Position numbers and translations under genes: made by a program. A DNA stretch of 64,000 nt from Cupriavidus gilardii. GTDB taxonomy: Bacteria; Pseudomonadota; Gammaproteobacteria; Burkholderiales; Burkholderiaceae. The notes under the pieces are model-generated. The model saw only the letters and a program-made list of their open reading frames with translations, was not told where the DNA came from and did no database searches. The DNA lies in assembly GCF_008801915.1 (NCBI RefSeq), contig NZ_VZOV01000007.1, positions 124,001 to 188,000 on the forward strand. Reading direction: 5' to 3'. Each line of letters begins with the position of its first letter. Position 1 is the stretch's first letter. Positions 28,019 to 36,283 of the stretch are shown piece by piece.

Positions 28019-30094
28019 CTACGGGCGGGCCTCGCGCGACCGGTTCGCCAGCTCGGGCGGGCCGATCTCGAAGCGGCCGCGTCCGGCGTCCTTGGCGCGG
28101 TACAGCAGCGCATCGGCCTCCTTGGCCAGCTGCTGCCAAGTCATCGGCGCGCCCTGGTACAACGCGATGCCGATGCTGACATTGACGTCGACGAAGGCGC
28201 CCTCGATGAAGAAGCGGCGGCCCACCGCGTGCAGGATCGCGCCGGCGACGCGCACCGCGACATCGGGCCGGTCGATGTCCTCCATCACGATCGCGAATTC
28301 ATCGCCGCCCAGCCGCGCCACCGCATCGCGCTCGCGCACGCAGCGCTGTACGCGCTTGGCGAAGCTCTGCAGCAGCTGGTCGCCGGCCGCGTGGCCATAG
28401 TGGTCGTTGACCGCCTTGAAGCGGTCCATGTCCAGATACAGCAGCGCCATCAGCCGGTCCTGCGAGCGGCTGCGTGCCATCGCCTCGGCCAGCCGCGTCT
28501 CGAACGCGCTGCGGTTCAGTAGCTGCGTCAGATGGTCCAGCCGCGAGATCTGCGCGAGCCGCAGCGTCTCGAGCTTGCGCGCGGTGATGTCCTGCACATG
28601 GACATGCACGCCCTCGACGCGGCTGCCGTCGGCGCTCCACTCGGGCCGGAAATTGGTTTCGGTGCAGTGGTAGTCGGGATCGTGGAACTCGGTCTCGAAG
28701 GTGACCGCGGTGCCCGCCAGCGCCTGCTGCAGATACGGCTGGATGCGCGCGTACCGTGCTTCGCCCAGCAGTTCGCGCAGCGTCATGCCGCGCAGCTGGT
28801 CGAGCGGAATGCCGAAGGTGCGCTCGTAGGCGAGGTTGTTGAACACGTAGCGCTCGTCGGTGTCGATGAAGGCCAGCAGCGACGGCAGCGTGTCGGTGAC
28901 CGCGCGCAGGCGCGTTTCGCTGCGGTGCAGCTGTTCGCGGCGCTCGCGCACGTCGCGCATCAGCCGGGCGAACGCGCGCGCGAGCACGCCGATCTCGTCA
29001 TGGCGATGGGTCGACAGCCGCTCGTAGGCCGACAGGTCGCGCGCGCTGTCGCGCACCACGCGCCGCAGCTGCGCCAGCGGCGCGAACATCCAGTGCACCG
29101 CGAACCAGTTCAGTACCGCCGCCAGGCCAACGGCGACCGCCGACCACAACAGGAAGCGCTGCTGCATCGCGTGCAGCGGCTGGAAGGCCTCCTTGGCCGG
29201 CAGCACGGCGACCAGTTCCCAGCCGGTGGTCGCCATCAGATAGCGTGCGATGACCGGCTCGCGCGGGGTCAGGAATTCCAGGGTTGCCGGCTGGGCCTGC
29301 ACGCCGCAGGTCTCTCCCTGCGCGCGGGCTGGCTGTCCCACCTGCTGCTGCAGCCGGTGCTGCACGTAGACCGGCTGGGCGCCGGCCGACACCAGGCAAT
29401 AGAAGCCGGTGCTGGCGATCGGGCTGTGCGGCACCTCGACCAGGAAGTTCGAGCGCGCCAGGTCGATCCAGCCGCCGACCAGGCCGAGGAAGGTCTTGTC
29501 GTCCGAGACGATCGGCACGGCCAGCAGCACGCCGACCGAACCGTCGGCCCGGGCGCGGATCGGCGGGCTGATCACCGGCGCCAGCGTGCGCGCGGCCTCG
29601 CGGAAATAGGTGCGGTCCGCGACCGACACCACGGTACCGTCGCGGGCCAGCAGCATGCCCCTGGCATCGACCACGACGGCGCTGTTGAAGGTGCCGGGGA
29701 TCGGAATGGTGCGGCTGAGCATGGCCTGCAGCTGCGCGGCCGGCGCGTCCATCATCGACTTGAATTGCGGGGCGAGGTGCTCGAGCAGGATCAGGCGATC
29801 GTTGACCGCGGAGTCGAGCTGTTCGGCCGTCAGCTTGACGACGGAATCCTGTTGCGCCTGCAGTGCGTCACGCAGGTCGTCATGGGCCGATTTCAGCGAG
29901 CCCACCACGAGGGCGGCGCCGAGCACGGTCGACAGACCGGCGGTGACCAGCGCGATACGGGTCGTCAACGACAGCGCGAACCGGGGACGACGCGCCGTGG
30001 CCGTGGCAGGCGGCTCGCGGCGATCGTCGTTCGGTGTGTCGGGCGGTCCTTTCGGCGCTACGTGCGGCGGTGCGTTGGGCGAGTCGTCGAGCAA
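28019..30094 (-). CDS. Membrane diguanylate cyclase: dCACHE-HAMP-PAS-GGDEF
   Basis: A 691-aa sensor cyclase. A Pro-rich cytoplasmic tail precedes TM1 (about residues 45-67). A large periplasmic Cache-type domain follows to about 315, then TM2 (about 320-342), HAMP, a PAS domain (about 405-515) and GGDEF (about 530-680). The active site ARLGGDEF and the inhibitory RxxD (RERD) five residues before it are intact, so activity and product inhibition are predicted. The ligand is unknown. It diverges from the GGDEF-EAL protein at 30350, sharing a 255-base gap. Confidence 0.9.
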   Translation of the reverse strand: MLDDSPNAPPHVAPKGPPDTPNDDRREPPATATARRPRFALSLTTRIALVTAGLSTVLGAALVVGSLKSAHDDLRDALQAQQDSVVKLTAEQLDSAVNDRLILLEHLAPQFKSMMDAPAAQLQAMLSRTIPIPGTFNSAVVVDARGMLLARDGTVVSVADRTYFREAARTLAPVISPPIRARADGSVGVLLAVPIVSDDKTFLGLVGGWIDLARSNFLVEVPHSPIASTGFYCLVSAGAQPVYVQHRLQQQVGQPARAQGETCGVQAQPATLEFLTPREPVIARYLMATTGWELVAVLPAKEAFQPLHAMQQRFLLWSAVAVGLAAVLNWFAVHWMFAPLAQLRRVVRDSARDLSAYERLSTHRHDEIGVLARAFARLMRDVRERREQLHRSETRLRAVTDTLPSLLAFIDTDERYVFNNLAYERTFGIPLDQLRGMTLRELLGEARYARIQPYLQQALAGTAVTFETEFHDPDYHCTETNFRPEWSADGSRVEGVHVHVQDITARKLETLRLAQISRLDHLTQLLNRSAFETRLAEAMARSRSQDRLMALLYLDMDRFKAVNDHYGHAAGDQLLQSFAKRVQRCVRERDAVARLGGDEFAIVMEDIDRPDVAVRVAGAILHAVGRRFFIEGAFVDVNVSIGIALYQGAPMTWQQLAKEADALLYRAKDAGRGRFEIGPPELANRSREARP

Positions 30095-30349
30095 GGGGGG
30101 ACGGTGGCATGCGTGCCCGCAAGGGCATTCCCCGGGTCGGCGGGTTCCGTAGGCGTCACCGTATCACATCGAGCGGCATGGTGCGAGTCGCGGCACACGA
30201 CCTGTCCCGCTGTCGCAAAGTGCATTTCGCGCGGTATAGTCCAAGCCGTGATCCGAGCCTGGACGCCAGCGGCATCGGTGCCGGTCACGACCTTGGCGCC
30301 ACGCCGCGCCGCTCCTATCCAGGCCGCACGGCCCCGCCTTGCTATTGCG

Positions 30350-33172
30350 ATGAAACTGCCTTCGCTTCCTCCCGCCGTCCTGGCTTTGCTGGTCGTGGCC
30401 GCGGGCGCCTGCATCACTGCCGCGGCCGCCGTGCAGAGCGCCGCATGGAGCGAACGCGCCGCCGCGCAGCGGCTCGACGCGATGCTGTCGGCGAGCGTGA
30501 TGGCAGTGCGCCAGCGGCTCGACACCGGCGAGCGCCTGCTGCGCGGAGCCAGCGGCCTGCTGGCGGCCAATCCCGACACCACGCGGGACCAATGGCGGGC
30601 CTATATGCTCGCCACGCAGGTCGACGACCTGCCCCCCGGCATCCATTCGGTCGGCTATGCCAGATTGGCGCAGGCCGCTGCGCTCGACGCGCTGGTCGAA
30701 TCGGTCCGCGCCGAAGGCCTGCCCGCCTTCGACGTATTTCCACGCGGCGAGCGCGAGGTCTACGCGCCCGGTATCTATGTCGAGCCCTTCGCCGGCCGCA
30801 CGCTGGGCGCGCTGGGCTTCGACCATCTGTCCGACCCGGTACGGCGTGCCACCGCGGAAGCGGCGCGCGATTCGATGCAGGCGCGCATGACCCCGCGCGT
30901 GGCGCTGCTGCGCGAAGTGCATCGCAGCGTTGCCGCGCAGGGCGCGGTGCTGTATCTGCCGGTCTACCGCAACGGCATGCCGGTCAATTCGGTGGAGGAG
31001 CGGCGGCAGGCGCTGCTCGGCTATGTCTATGCGGCCTACCGGCTCGGCGACCTGATGGCGGACGCGGCGGCCATCCATGGCGGCAGGCTTTCGCTGGCGC
31101 TGTACCAGGGGCGGCCCTCCGCCGCCAATGCCTTGCTGCTGGCCCGGGCAGGCGGCGAGGCGGCCCCTCGCACGCATTCCCATCCGCTGCGCCAGCTCGA
31201 TCGCGAGCTGGCGTTCGGTGGCCAGACCTGGACCGTGCGCGCGACCACGCTGCCCGCGTTCGAGGAAGGGGGCCCCGGTGCACCAGTGCCGCTGGTGATT
31301 GCGGCAGGTACGCTCGGCACCGCGCTGCTCGGCTGGCTGGCCTGGCATCTGGCCGCGCGGCGCCGCAGCGCCGAGCGGGCCAGGCAGTCGGCCGATTTGG
31401 TGGCGCAGCGGCATGCACGCCTGCTCGACCATGCGCCGATCTGCGTGATTGCTTTCGACGGACACGGCACCATCACCTCGATCAATCGGCCTGGCGAGCA
31501 GATGCTGTGGTACCAGGCGCACGAACTGGTCGGACGCATTCCGTACAGCGCACTGCACGAGCCGGGCGAGCTGGCCGCGCGTGCCCGTGCCCTGTCGGCC
31601 GAACTCGGCCAGCCGGTCGCGCCCGGTTTCGAAGCGCTGATCGCCAAGCCGCGCCTCGGGCTGGTCGACGAGCACACCTGGCACTACATCCGCAAGGGCG
31701 GCTCCACGCTGCCGGTGCAATTGACGCTGTTGCCGCTGTCGGGCGGCGATGCCGGCAAGCGCCACGGCCAGCCGGGCCAGGACGGTGCCGGCGGCTATCT
31801 GGCGATCGCGCACGATCTGACCGAGCGGCGGCGCGCCGATGCCTATATCGATCACCTCGCGCACCACGACACGCTGACCGGCCTGCCCAATCGCGACTAT
31901 CTGAGCGGACGCGCCGACGCGTTGCTGCAGGCGGTGGGAGCCCACAATGGTCGGGTCGCGCTGCTGCTGATCGATCTGGACCAGTTCAAGCGCATCAACG
32001 ATTCGCTGGGCCACCACGTTGGCGACGATGTGTTGCGGACCATGGCGGACCGGCTGCGCGCCGCCGTGCGCCGAGCCGATCTGGCGGCGCGGATGGATGG
32101 CGACGAGTTCGCGGTGGTGTTGTCCGACATTGCCGACGACAGCGAGGCCGAACTGGCGGCCGCCAAGATCGTGGCGCGGCTGTCCGAGGAGCTGCGGCTC
32201 GGTGGCGTCAGGCTGCGCGTCGTGCCGTCGATCGGCATGGCGCTGTTCCCGAGCGACGGCAATACCGTCGCCGACCTGCTGCAGGCGGCCGATGCGGCGC
32301 TGCACGCGGCCAAGCAGGGCGGCCGTGGCCAGGTGCGCCGCTTCTCGCCGGACATGAAGGAGGCGTCGCTGGCCCGCTTCACCATCGAAGGGCTGCTGCG
32401 GCGGGCACTGGCCGAGCAGGAATTCACGCTGCGCTATCAGCCGCTGGTCGATACCGCCAGCCAGCGCATCGTCGGGGTCGAGGCGCTGCTGTCCTGGTAC
32501 ACCGCCGAGCGCGGCGCGATGCAGCCGGGCCAATTCATCCCGATCGCCGAGCAATGCGGACTGATCGTGCCGATCAGCGAATGGGTGTTGGCCACCGCGT
32601 GCCGCGAGATCCAGACGCTGCGGATGCGTACCGGCCTGGACCTGGAGGTCGCGGTCAATATCTCGCCGCCGCACCTGCAGCAAGAGGACTTCCCCGCGCT
32701 GGTCGACCGCTGCCTGCGCGAAAGCGGCCTGCCGGCCCGCAATCTGGCGATCGAGGTCACCGAGGGCATCCTGATCGAGGGTACGCCGCAGACGATCGAC
32801 GCCTTCCGCGGCATTCGCGCGCTCGGCGTCGGCCTGTCGATCGACGACTTCGGTACCGGCTATTCGGGTTTGAGCTATCTGACGCGGCTGCCGATCAACA
32901 AGCTGAAGATCGACCGTTCCTTCGTCGCCAATCTTGCCGAAGGCGATGGCAATGGCAATGGCGAGGACCGGGCCGTGGTCGCGGCGATCATCGCGCTCGG
33001 CCATCAGTTGCGGCTGCAGGTCGTGGCCGAAGGCGTCGAGACCGCCGACCAGTTCCGCTTCTTGCGGGAACAGGGTTGCGACGCGGTGCAGGGCTTCCTG
33101 TTCGGCGCCGGCGTGCCGCTGGCGGAGCTGATCGAGCGCTGCGAACGCGGCGTGGCGGTACAGGCTGTCTAG
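30350..33172 (+). CDS. CHASE-PAS-GGDEF-EAL signalling protein
   Basis: A 940-aa membrane protein. TM1 is at about 7-28, a periplasmic CHASE domain spans about 45-270, TM2 is about 305-328, then PAS (340-480), GGDEF (500-660) and EAL (675-935). The GGDEF active site is degenerate (MDGDEF; first Gly replaced by Asp) while the RxxD site (RRAD) before it remains, suggesting a c-di-GMP or GTP-sensing rather than synthesising domain. EAL motifs are all present: VEALLSW, EVTEG, IDDFGTGYS, KIDRSFV and AEGVET, so phosphodiesterase activity is predicted. A GDGNGNGED insert coded by GGCAAT repeats lies near residue 865. Confidence 0.92.
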   Translation: MKLPSLPPAVLALLVVAAGACITAAAAVQSAAWSERAAAQRLDAMLSASVMAVRQRLDTGERLLRGASGLLAANPDTTRDQWRAYMLATQVDDLPPGIHSVGYARLAQAAALDALVESVRAEGLPAFDVFPRGEREVYAPGIYVEPFAGRTLGALGFDHLSDPVRRATAEAARDSMQARMTPRVALLREVHRSVAAQGAVLYLPVYRNGMPVNSVEERRQALLGYVYAAYRLGDLMADAAAIHGGRLSLALYQGRPSAANALLLARAGGEAAPRTHSHPLRQLDRELAFGGQTWTVRATTLPAFEEGGPGAPVPLVIAAGTLGTALLGWLAWHLAARRRSAERARQSADLVAQRHARLLDHAPICVIAFDGHGTITSINRPGEQMLWYQAHELVGRIPYSALHEPGELAARARALSAELGQPVAPGFEALIAKPRLGLVDEHTWHYIRKGGSTLPVQLTLLPLSGGDAGKRHGQPGQDGAGGYLAIAHDLTERRRADAYIDHLAHHDTLTGLPNRDYLSGRADALLQAVGAHNGRVALLLIDLDQFKRINDSLGHHVGDDVLRTMADRLRAAVRRADLAARMDGDEFAVVLSDIADDSEAELAAAKIVARLSEELRLGGVRLRVVPSIGMALFPSDGNTVADLLQAADAALHAAKQGGRGQVRRFSPDMKEASLARFTIEGLLRRALAEQEFTLRYQPLVDTASQRIVGVEALLSWYTAERGAMQPGQFIPIAEQCGLIVPISEWVLATACREIQTLRMRTGLDLEVAVNISPPHLQQEDFPALVDRCLRESGLPARNLAIEVTEGILIEGTPQTIDAFRGIRALGVGLSIDDFGTGYSGLSYLTRLPINKLKIDRSFVANLAEGDGNGNGEDRAVVAAIIALGHQLRLQVVAEGVETADQFRFLREQGCDAVQGFLFGAGVPLAELIERCERGVAVQAV

Positions 33173-33195
33173 CGAAGACATGTCCGCGGTGCGCC

Positions 33196-33211
33196 CGCAG
33201 AAACGGGTACG
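33196..33211 (+). repeat. Dispersed 16-bp repeat, copy 10
   Basis: Exact CGCAGAAACGGGTACG, 23 bases after the EAL gene stop and followed by TTTTT. It is the last copy noticed; none was found by eye from here to 64000. Confidence 0.92.
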
Positions 33212-33258
33212 TTTTTGGCCCGGCATGGCGCCGCTTCGCGACCGCGGTGCCGCCGCAC

Positions 33259-33290
33259 CAAAAAAAGAAGCCGCCAGTTGCCTGGCGGCT
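33259..33290 (-). terminator. Orphan intrinsic terminator on the minus strand
   Basis: Perfect nine-base stem AGCCGCCAG/CTGGCGGCT (33269-33277, 33282-33290) with a TTGC loop. The T-rich tract follows only on the minus strand (seven A residues on plus, 33260-33266). The nearest minus-strand gene upstream ends at 34522, beyond the oppositely oriented EamA gene, so the terminator has no obvious customer. Confidence 0.65.
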
Positions 33291-33314
33291 CGTCGGGAAT
33301 GCGTCGGAGGGGTC

Positions 33315-33345
33315 AATTAACTCTGGCGCAGGTCAGAGTTTAATT
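33315..33345. repeat. AT-rich inverted repeat, possible mobile-element remnant
   Basis: AATTAACTCTG and CAGAGTTTAATT form 11-12-base arms with one bulge around an eight-base loop. Sequence of the type GGTCAATTAACTCTG and GGTCAGAGTTTAATT resembles palindromic ends often seen with Y1/REP-associated transposases. It lies in an AT-rich patch (33310-33395) unlike the rest of the window. No transposase frame is present. Confidence 0.45.
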
Positions 33346-33567
33346 TCACTTAAGGCGTTTTGTCACTGCTTGTAATATTTACCCTTTCTGTTGTGGGGTC
33401 AAGCTGATGCCGTCACGCAACAGTTGCGTCCTTACATCGCCAAGCCGGACGCCGGGACCATCCGGATGTCCGAAAACGGCTTGCCATCGGTCGCCGACGA
33501 GCGTCAAATCCGGCCATCTGCGCACATCCGCGCGCCTGTACCGGACGCCACGAGCGCCGATCCCATC

Positions 33568-34479
33568 ATGACCCCCGCCGATTTCCTCCGTCTGCTCTCG
33601 CTGTCCGCCATCTGGGGCGCCAGTTTTCTGTTCATTCGTGTCGGCGCGCCGGTGCTCGGTCCGCTGACCGCCGCCTTCGTCCGTGTGGTCATTGGTGCGC
33701 TGGCATTGGCAGCGATCCTGGCCGTGCTGCGTATCCGCTGGGACATGCGCGGCAAATGGGGCCGCGTGATGGTGCTGGGCGCGATCAACTCCGGCATTCC
33801 CTTCGTGATGTACTCGGTGGCCGCGCTGTGGCTGCCAGCCGGATATTCCGCGGTGTTCAACGCCATGACGCCGCTGATGGGCGTGCTGATCGGTGCGCTG
33901 TTCTTTGCCGAACGGATGACGCTGGCCAAGGCTGTCGGCGTATTGATTGGCGTGGCCGGCGTGGCGGTGTTGACGCGGACCGGCCCGGTCGCGTTCAGCA
34001 TGGACGTGATCCTCGGCGCTCTCGCCTGTCTTGCCGCGACCGCCTGCTATGGGTTGGCCGGCTTTCTGACGCGCCGCTGGATCGGCCAGCAGGGCGGACT
34101 CGACGCGCGGCTGGTGGCGGCGGGCAGCATGGTTGGCGCGACGTTGTTCCTGCTGCCGTTTTGCGTGGCGTCGCTGGTTCGAGAGAACACGCTGCCGGCG
34201 GCAAGCGCCGGCGTCTGGGCGGCGATGGCGGCGTTGGGCATCGTCTGTACCGCGCTCGCCTATATCCTGTATTTCAGGCTGATCGCCGATATCGGACCGG
34301 TGCGCGCGCTCAGCGTGACGTTTCTGATTCCGCCGTTCGGCATCGTATGGGGTGCCGTGTTTCTCGGCGAGTCGCTGTCCTGGGCTCACGCGGTGGGCGG
34401 GGCGCTGATCGGCGTGGCGTTGTGGCTGGTGCTGAAGCCGGCGGCGGTGCCGGCAGTGCCGGCCACGGGACGACCGTGA
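33568..34479 (+). CDS. EamA-family (DMT) transporter
   Basis: A 303-aa membrane protein with ten predicted helices in two EamA repeats (about residues 5-140 and 150-292). SAIWGASFLFIRVG begins the first repeat, and FLIPPFGIVWGAVFLGE closes the second, both typical. Family members move metabolites or amino acids out of or into the cell; the substrate cannot be read from sequence. ATG 33568 was chosen since the upstream 59 codons from 33391 are AT-rich and not family-like. It is convergent with the small gene at 34522. Confidence 0.88.
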   Translation: MTPADFLRLLSLSAIWGASFLFIRVGAPVLGPLTAAFVRVVIGALALAAILAVLRIRWDMRGKWGRVMVLGAINSGIPFVMYSVAALWLPAGYSAVFNAMTPLMGVLIGALFFAERMTLAKAVGVLIGVAGVAVLTRTGPVAFSMDVILGALACLAATACYGLAGFLTRRWIGQQGGLDARLVAAGSMVGATLFLLPFCVASLVRENTLPAASAGVWAAMAALGIVCTALAYILYFRLIADIGPVRALSVTFLIPPFGIVWGAVFLGESLSWAHAVGGALIGVALWLVLKPAAVPAVPATGRP

Positions 34480-34521
34480 TCCGGCGGTGGTCGGTCATCG
34501 AGTGAGTCGGCGTCCGGGCGC

Positions 34522-34812
34522 CTAGGCCGCGGCGGCGCCGGCCCCGCCCTTGCGCTGGCCGGTCAGGCCGGCGGCGACGTTGTAGCGCTCGCGCACCAGC
34601 ATGATCACCTGCCGCGCATGCGGCAGGTCGCGCACGGCATCGTCATCGCAACGACCGGGAAAATCGACCTCCGCGCTCCAGTTGCAACCGGTGTGGTCGG
34701 GCCGATGCACGCATACCGCGCGCAACTGGCAATCATGGCAACCTGGCTGCTCGCGCAACTGCCGCGCCAGGATGCGTTTCAGTTCGGTCAGTGGCTTGAA
34801 CAGGCGTTCCAT
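34522..34812 (-). CDS. Small Cys-rich hypothetical protein
   Basis: A 96-aa cytoplasmic protein with four closely spaced Cys (C-x2-C-x5-C-x9-C, in CHDCQLRAVCVHRPDHTGC), a layout suited to binding zinc or an Fe-S cluster. A basic helical N-terminus (MERLFKPLTELKRILAR) precedes and an Ala/Gly tail follows. ATG 34812 was chosen for the TGGAGC ahead of it; in-frame upstream extension to 35016 looks non-coding. I do not recognise the family, and metal binding is inferred from Cys spacing only. Confidence 0.6.
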   Translation of the reverse strand: MERLFKPLTELKRILARQLREQPGCHDCQLRAVCVHRPDHTGCNWSAEVDFPGRCDDDAVRDLPHARQVIMLVRERYNVAAGLTGQRKGGAGAAAA

Positions 34813-35232
34813 CGCGAAGCTCCATCGAGGGGCCGGCATGGCGAAGCGGCGGACAGTCAGAGGAGAGCGCTCGATGCGCGGGCGCGCACAGCGCGCCGGG
34901 CGACGGATGTTCCGGCTGCCGCGCCCTGGCCGGGCGCCCGGAAAAGACACGCCGTGCACGGCACGGCGCCAGGAATAAAAAGGTGGCTTTGCTTGCCGAC
35001 GGAGTTTGGCGATCAAGAAAGCGGGGTCTGGTTGCTCCCCTGATCCTCCGGCGACTGGCTACTGCCAAACGCTCCGCGGTACGGAGCGGTCCCCACAAAA
35101 GACGGTTTGGCGGACACCGCCAGGCGGCGTCGCGGAATTCTCGCGGCAGGCGCTGGTGCTGCGCCGCCGGCTGGTCTGCGCCTCGGTCCTGATACTCAGG
35201 TGTCGGCGTCGTCAGACAGTGATGCGATAGTA
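34813..35232. other. Intergenic region, no gene recognised
   Basis: Several short open frames on both strands lack ribosome sites and look like chance frames. Composition shifts from GC-rich to AT-richer toward the Fur-like box and toxin-antitoxin pair on its right. Confidence 0.45.
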
Positions 35233-35251
35233 AATGAGAATTGATCTCATT
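35233..35251. promoter_or_regulatory. Fur-like palindrome with no iron gene beside it
   Basis: AATGAGAATTGATCTCATT: perfect seven-base arms AATGAGA/TCTCATT around ATTGA. The half-site AATGAGAA also begins the Fur-like site at 40162. The next gene on the right is the antitoxin at 35399; the next on the left starts at 34812. Similarity to Fur boxes is by eye. Confidence 0.45.
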
Positions 35252-35332
35252 ACAAGCGTTAATTGGTGGGGAAACATACTGTTACATGCGCGCCGCTGTG
35301 CCAGGGATGGCGTGTGCACGAACGGCTGTTGT

Positions 35333-35351
35333 GTTCATGAAATTCATGAAC
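35333..35351. promoter_or_regulatory. 19-bp palindrome, likely toxin-antitoxin operator
   Basis: GTTCATGAAATTCATGAAC is a perfect inverted repeat of nine-base arms around one A, 47 bases before the antitoxin start. Each half also contains the smaller palindrome TTCATGAA. Its position suits autorepression by the antitoxin (inference). Confidence 0.6.
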
Positions 35352-35398
35352 TAGCATGGCCGTTATGAAGTGCCACCGTTCGATCAACAGGTTCTCCG

Positions 35399-36283
35399 AT
35401 GAAAATCTATCGCACCCGTTATAAAAGCGGCCATGGAGAGTCGGCTGAAACCGTACGGCAACAATATCTCTACGGGTCGTCCGTCTATGCCGGCCGCGCG
35501 TTTCGCTATGGCGATGTCCTGACACTGAACCAGAGCGCCGCAATATACCCTGATGCGTCACAGCCGCAGCCTCCATGGGCATTCGGCACGCTTCCTCCGC
35601 GCCACGAACCCTTCTCGCACAAGGTGAAGGCGAAGGCCGAAGCAAGACACGTTGGCACTGCGAAGCGATTTTCGACGACAGTACGCGTGCTGCATCGGTC
35701 CGCGGCCCCGGACCCCTATGTGGCGCTCGCGGTTGCCGTCCTTGAGCGCGTTCGGTCGCTCGCCGAACGTCGCGGCGTCCAGCGCGACCAGCACGCCTTC
35801 GCCTCGGACGCCGCCGAAATCGACTCCTGGCTGCGTGCAGCGGCCGAAGCTCTGATCGAACGTGGTTCCGATCCATTGCAAGCGGCACGCGATCGGGGTC
35901 GTCACCAGGCCCTGGTTGAATGGCAGAAGCCGGACAACCTGACGCTGCGTGACGCCTCGATCTACGCCGGCCGCTCGGATGGCGCGATCAACGAAGCGCG
36001 TCTGAAGGGTCGGCTTTACGCACTGGTGCCCCCGGGCAAGCAAAGGGGCCTTCGCTATCCGCAGTGGCAGTTCGATGCGGAGCCCGAGCGTCTTGCCGCC
36101 GTGCTTGCGCCCTTCGTCCAGGCCAACGCCAGTTGCTGGGTCCTGCACAACTTTATGCAAACCCCGCAGGAGAGTCTTGGCGGAATGAGTCCGATGGCCT
36201 GGATACTTGATGCAACCAGGCCGATCGCCCCAGTCGTCGAGGTGGCGCGCAACCGGTACAACGCCGACCAAGGGGCGGCTTGA
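35399..36283 (+). CDS. Putative antitoxin of a RES-type toxin-antitoxin pair (long form)
   Basis: A 294-aa protein whose last about 110 residues resemble the DUF2384/MbcA-ParS-Xre antitoxin C-terminus: a helix, then FMQTPQESLGGMSPMAWI, the usual tryptophan/leucine-Gly-Gly-Pro layout, and a short tail that would cover the toxin. A helix-turn-helix-like stretch (LTLRDASIYAGRSDGAINEARL) precedes it at about 181-202. The first 160 residues match nothing I know; typical partners are 100-160 aa in all. Its stop overlaps the toxin ATG (TGATG), so the pair is translationally coupled. Base composition is less GC-rich than in flanking genes, suggesting acquisition. Antitoxin role is inferred from the partner. 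Confidence 0.65.
   Translation: MKIYRTRYKSGHGESAETVRQQYLYGSSVYAGRAFRYGDVLTLNQSAAIYPDASQPQPPWAFGTLPPRHEPFSHKVKAKAEARHVGTAKRFSTTVRVLHRSAAPDPYVALAVAVLERVRSLAERRGVQRDQHAFASDAAEIDSWLRAAAEALIERGSDPLQAARDRGRHQALVEWQKPDNLTLRDASIYAGRSDGAINEARLKGRLYALVPPGKQRGLRYPQWQFDAEPERLAAVLAPFVQANASCWVLHNFMQTPQESLGGMSPMAWILDATRPIAPVVEVARNRYNADQGAA

Noticed and set aside
28532..30349. Plus-strand frame ahead of the GGDEF-EAL protein
   Set aside because: Antisense to the dCACHE-GGDEF gene; the real protein begins at ATG 30350 with its first membrane helix.
34983..35230. Short plus-strand ORFs of 69-74 aa before the toxin-antitoxin pair
   Set aside because: No ribosome site, no recognisable sequence, overlapping each other in different frames.
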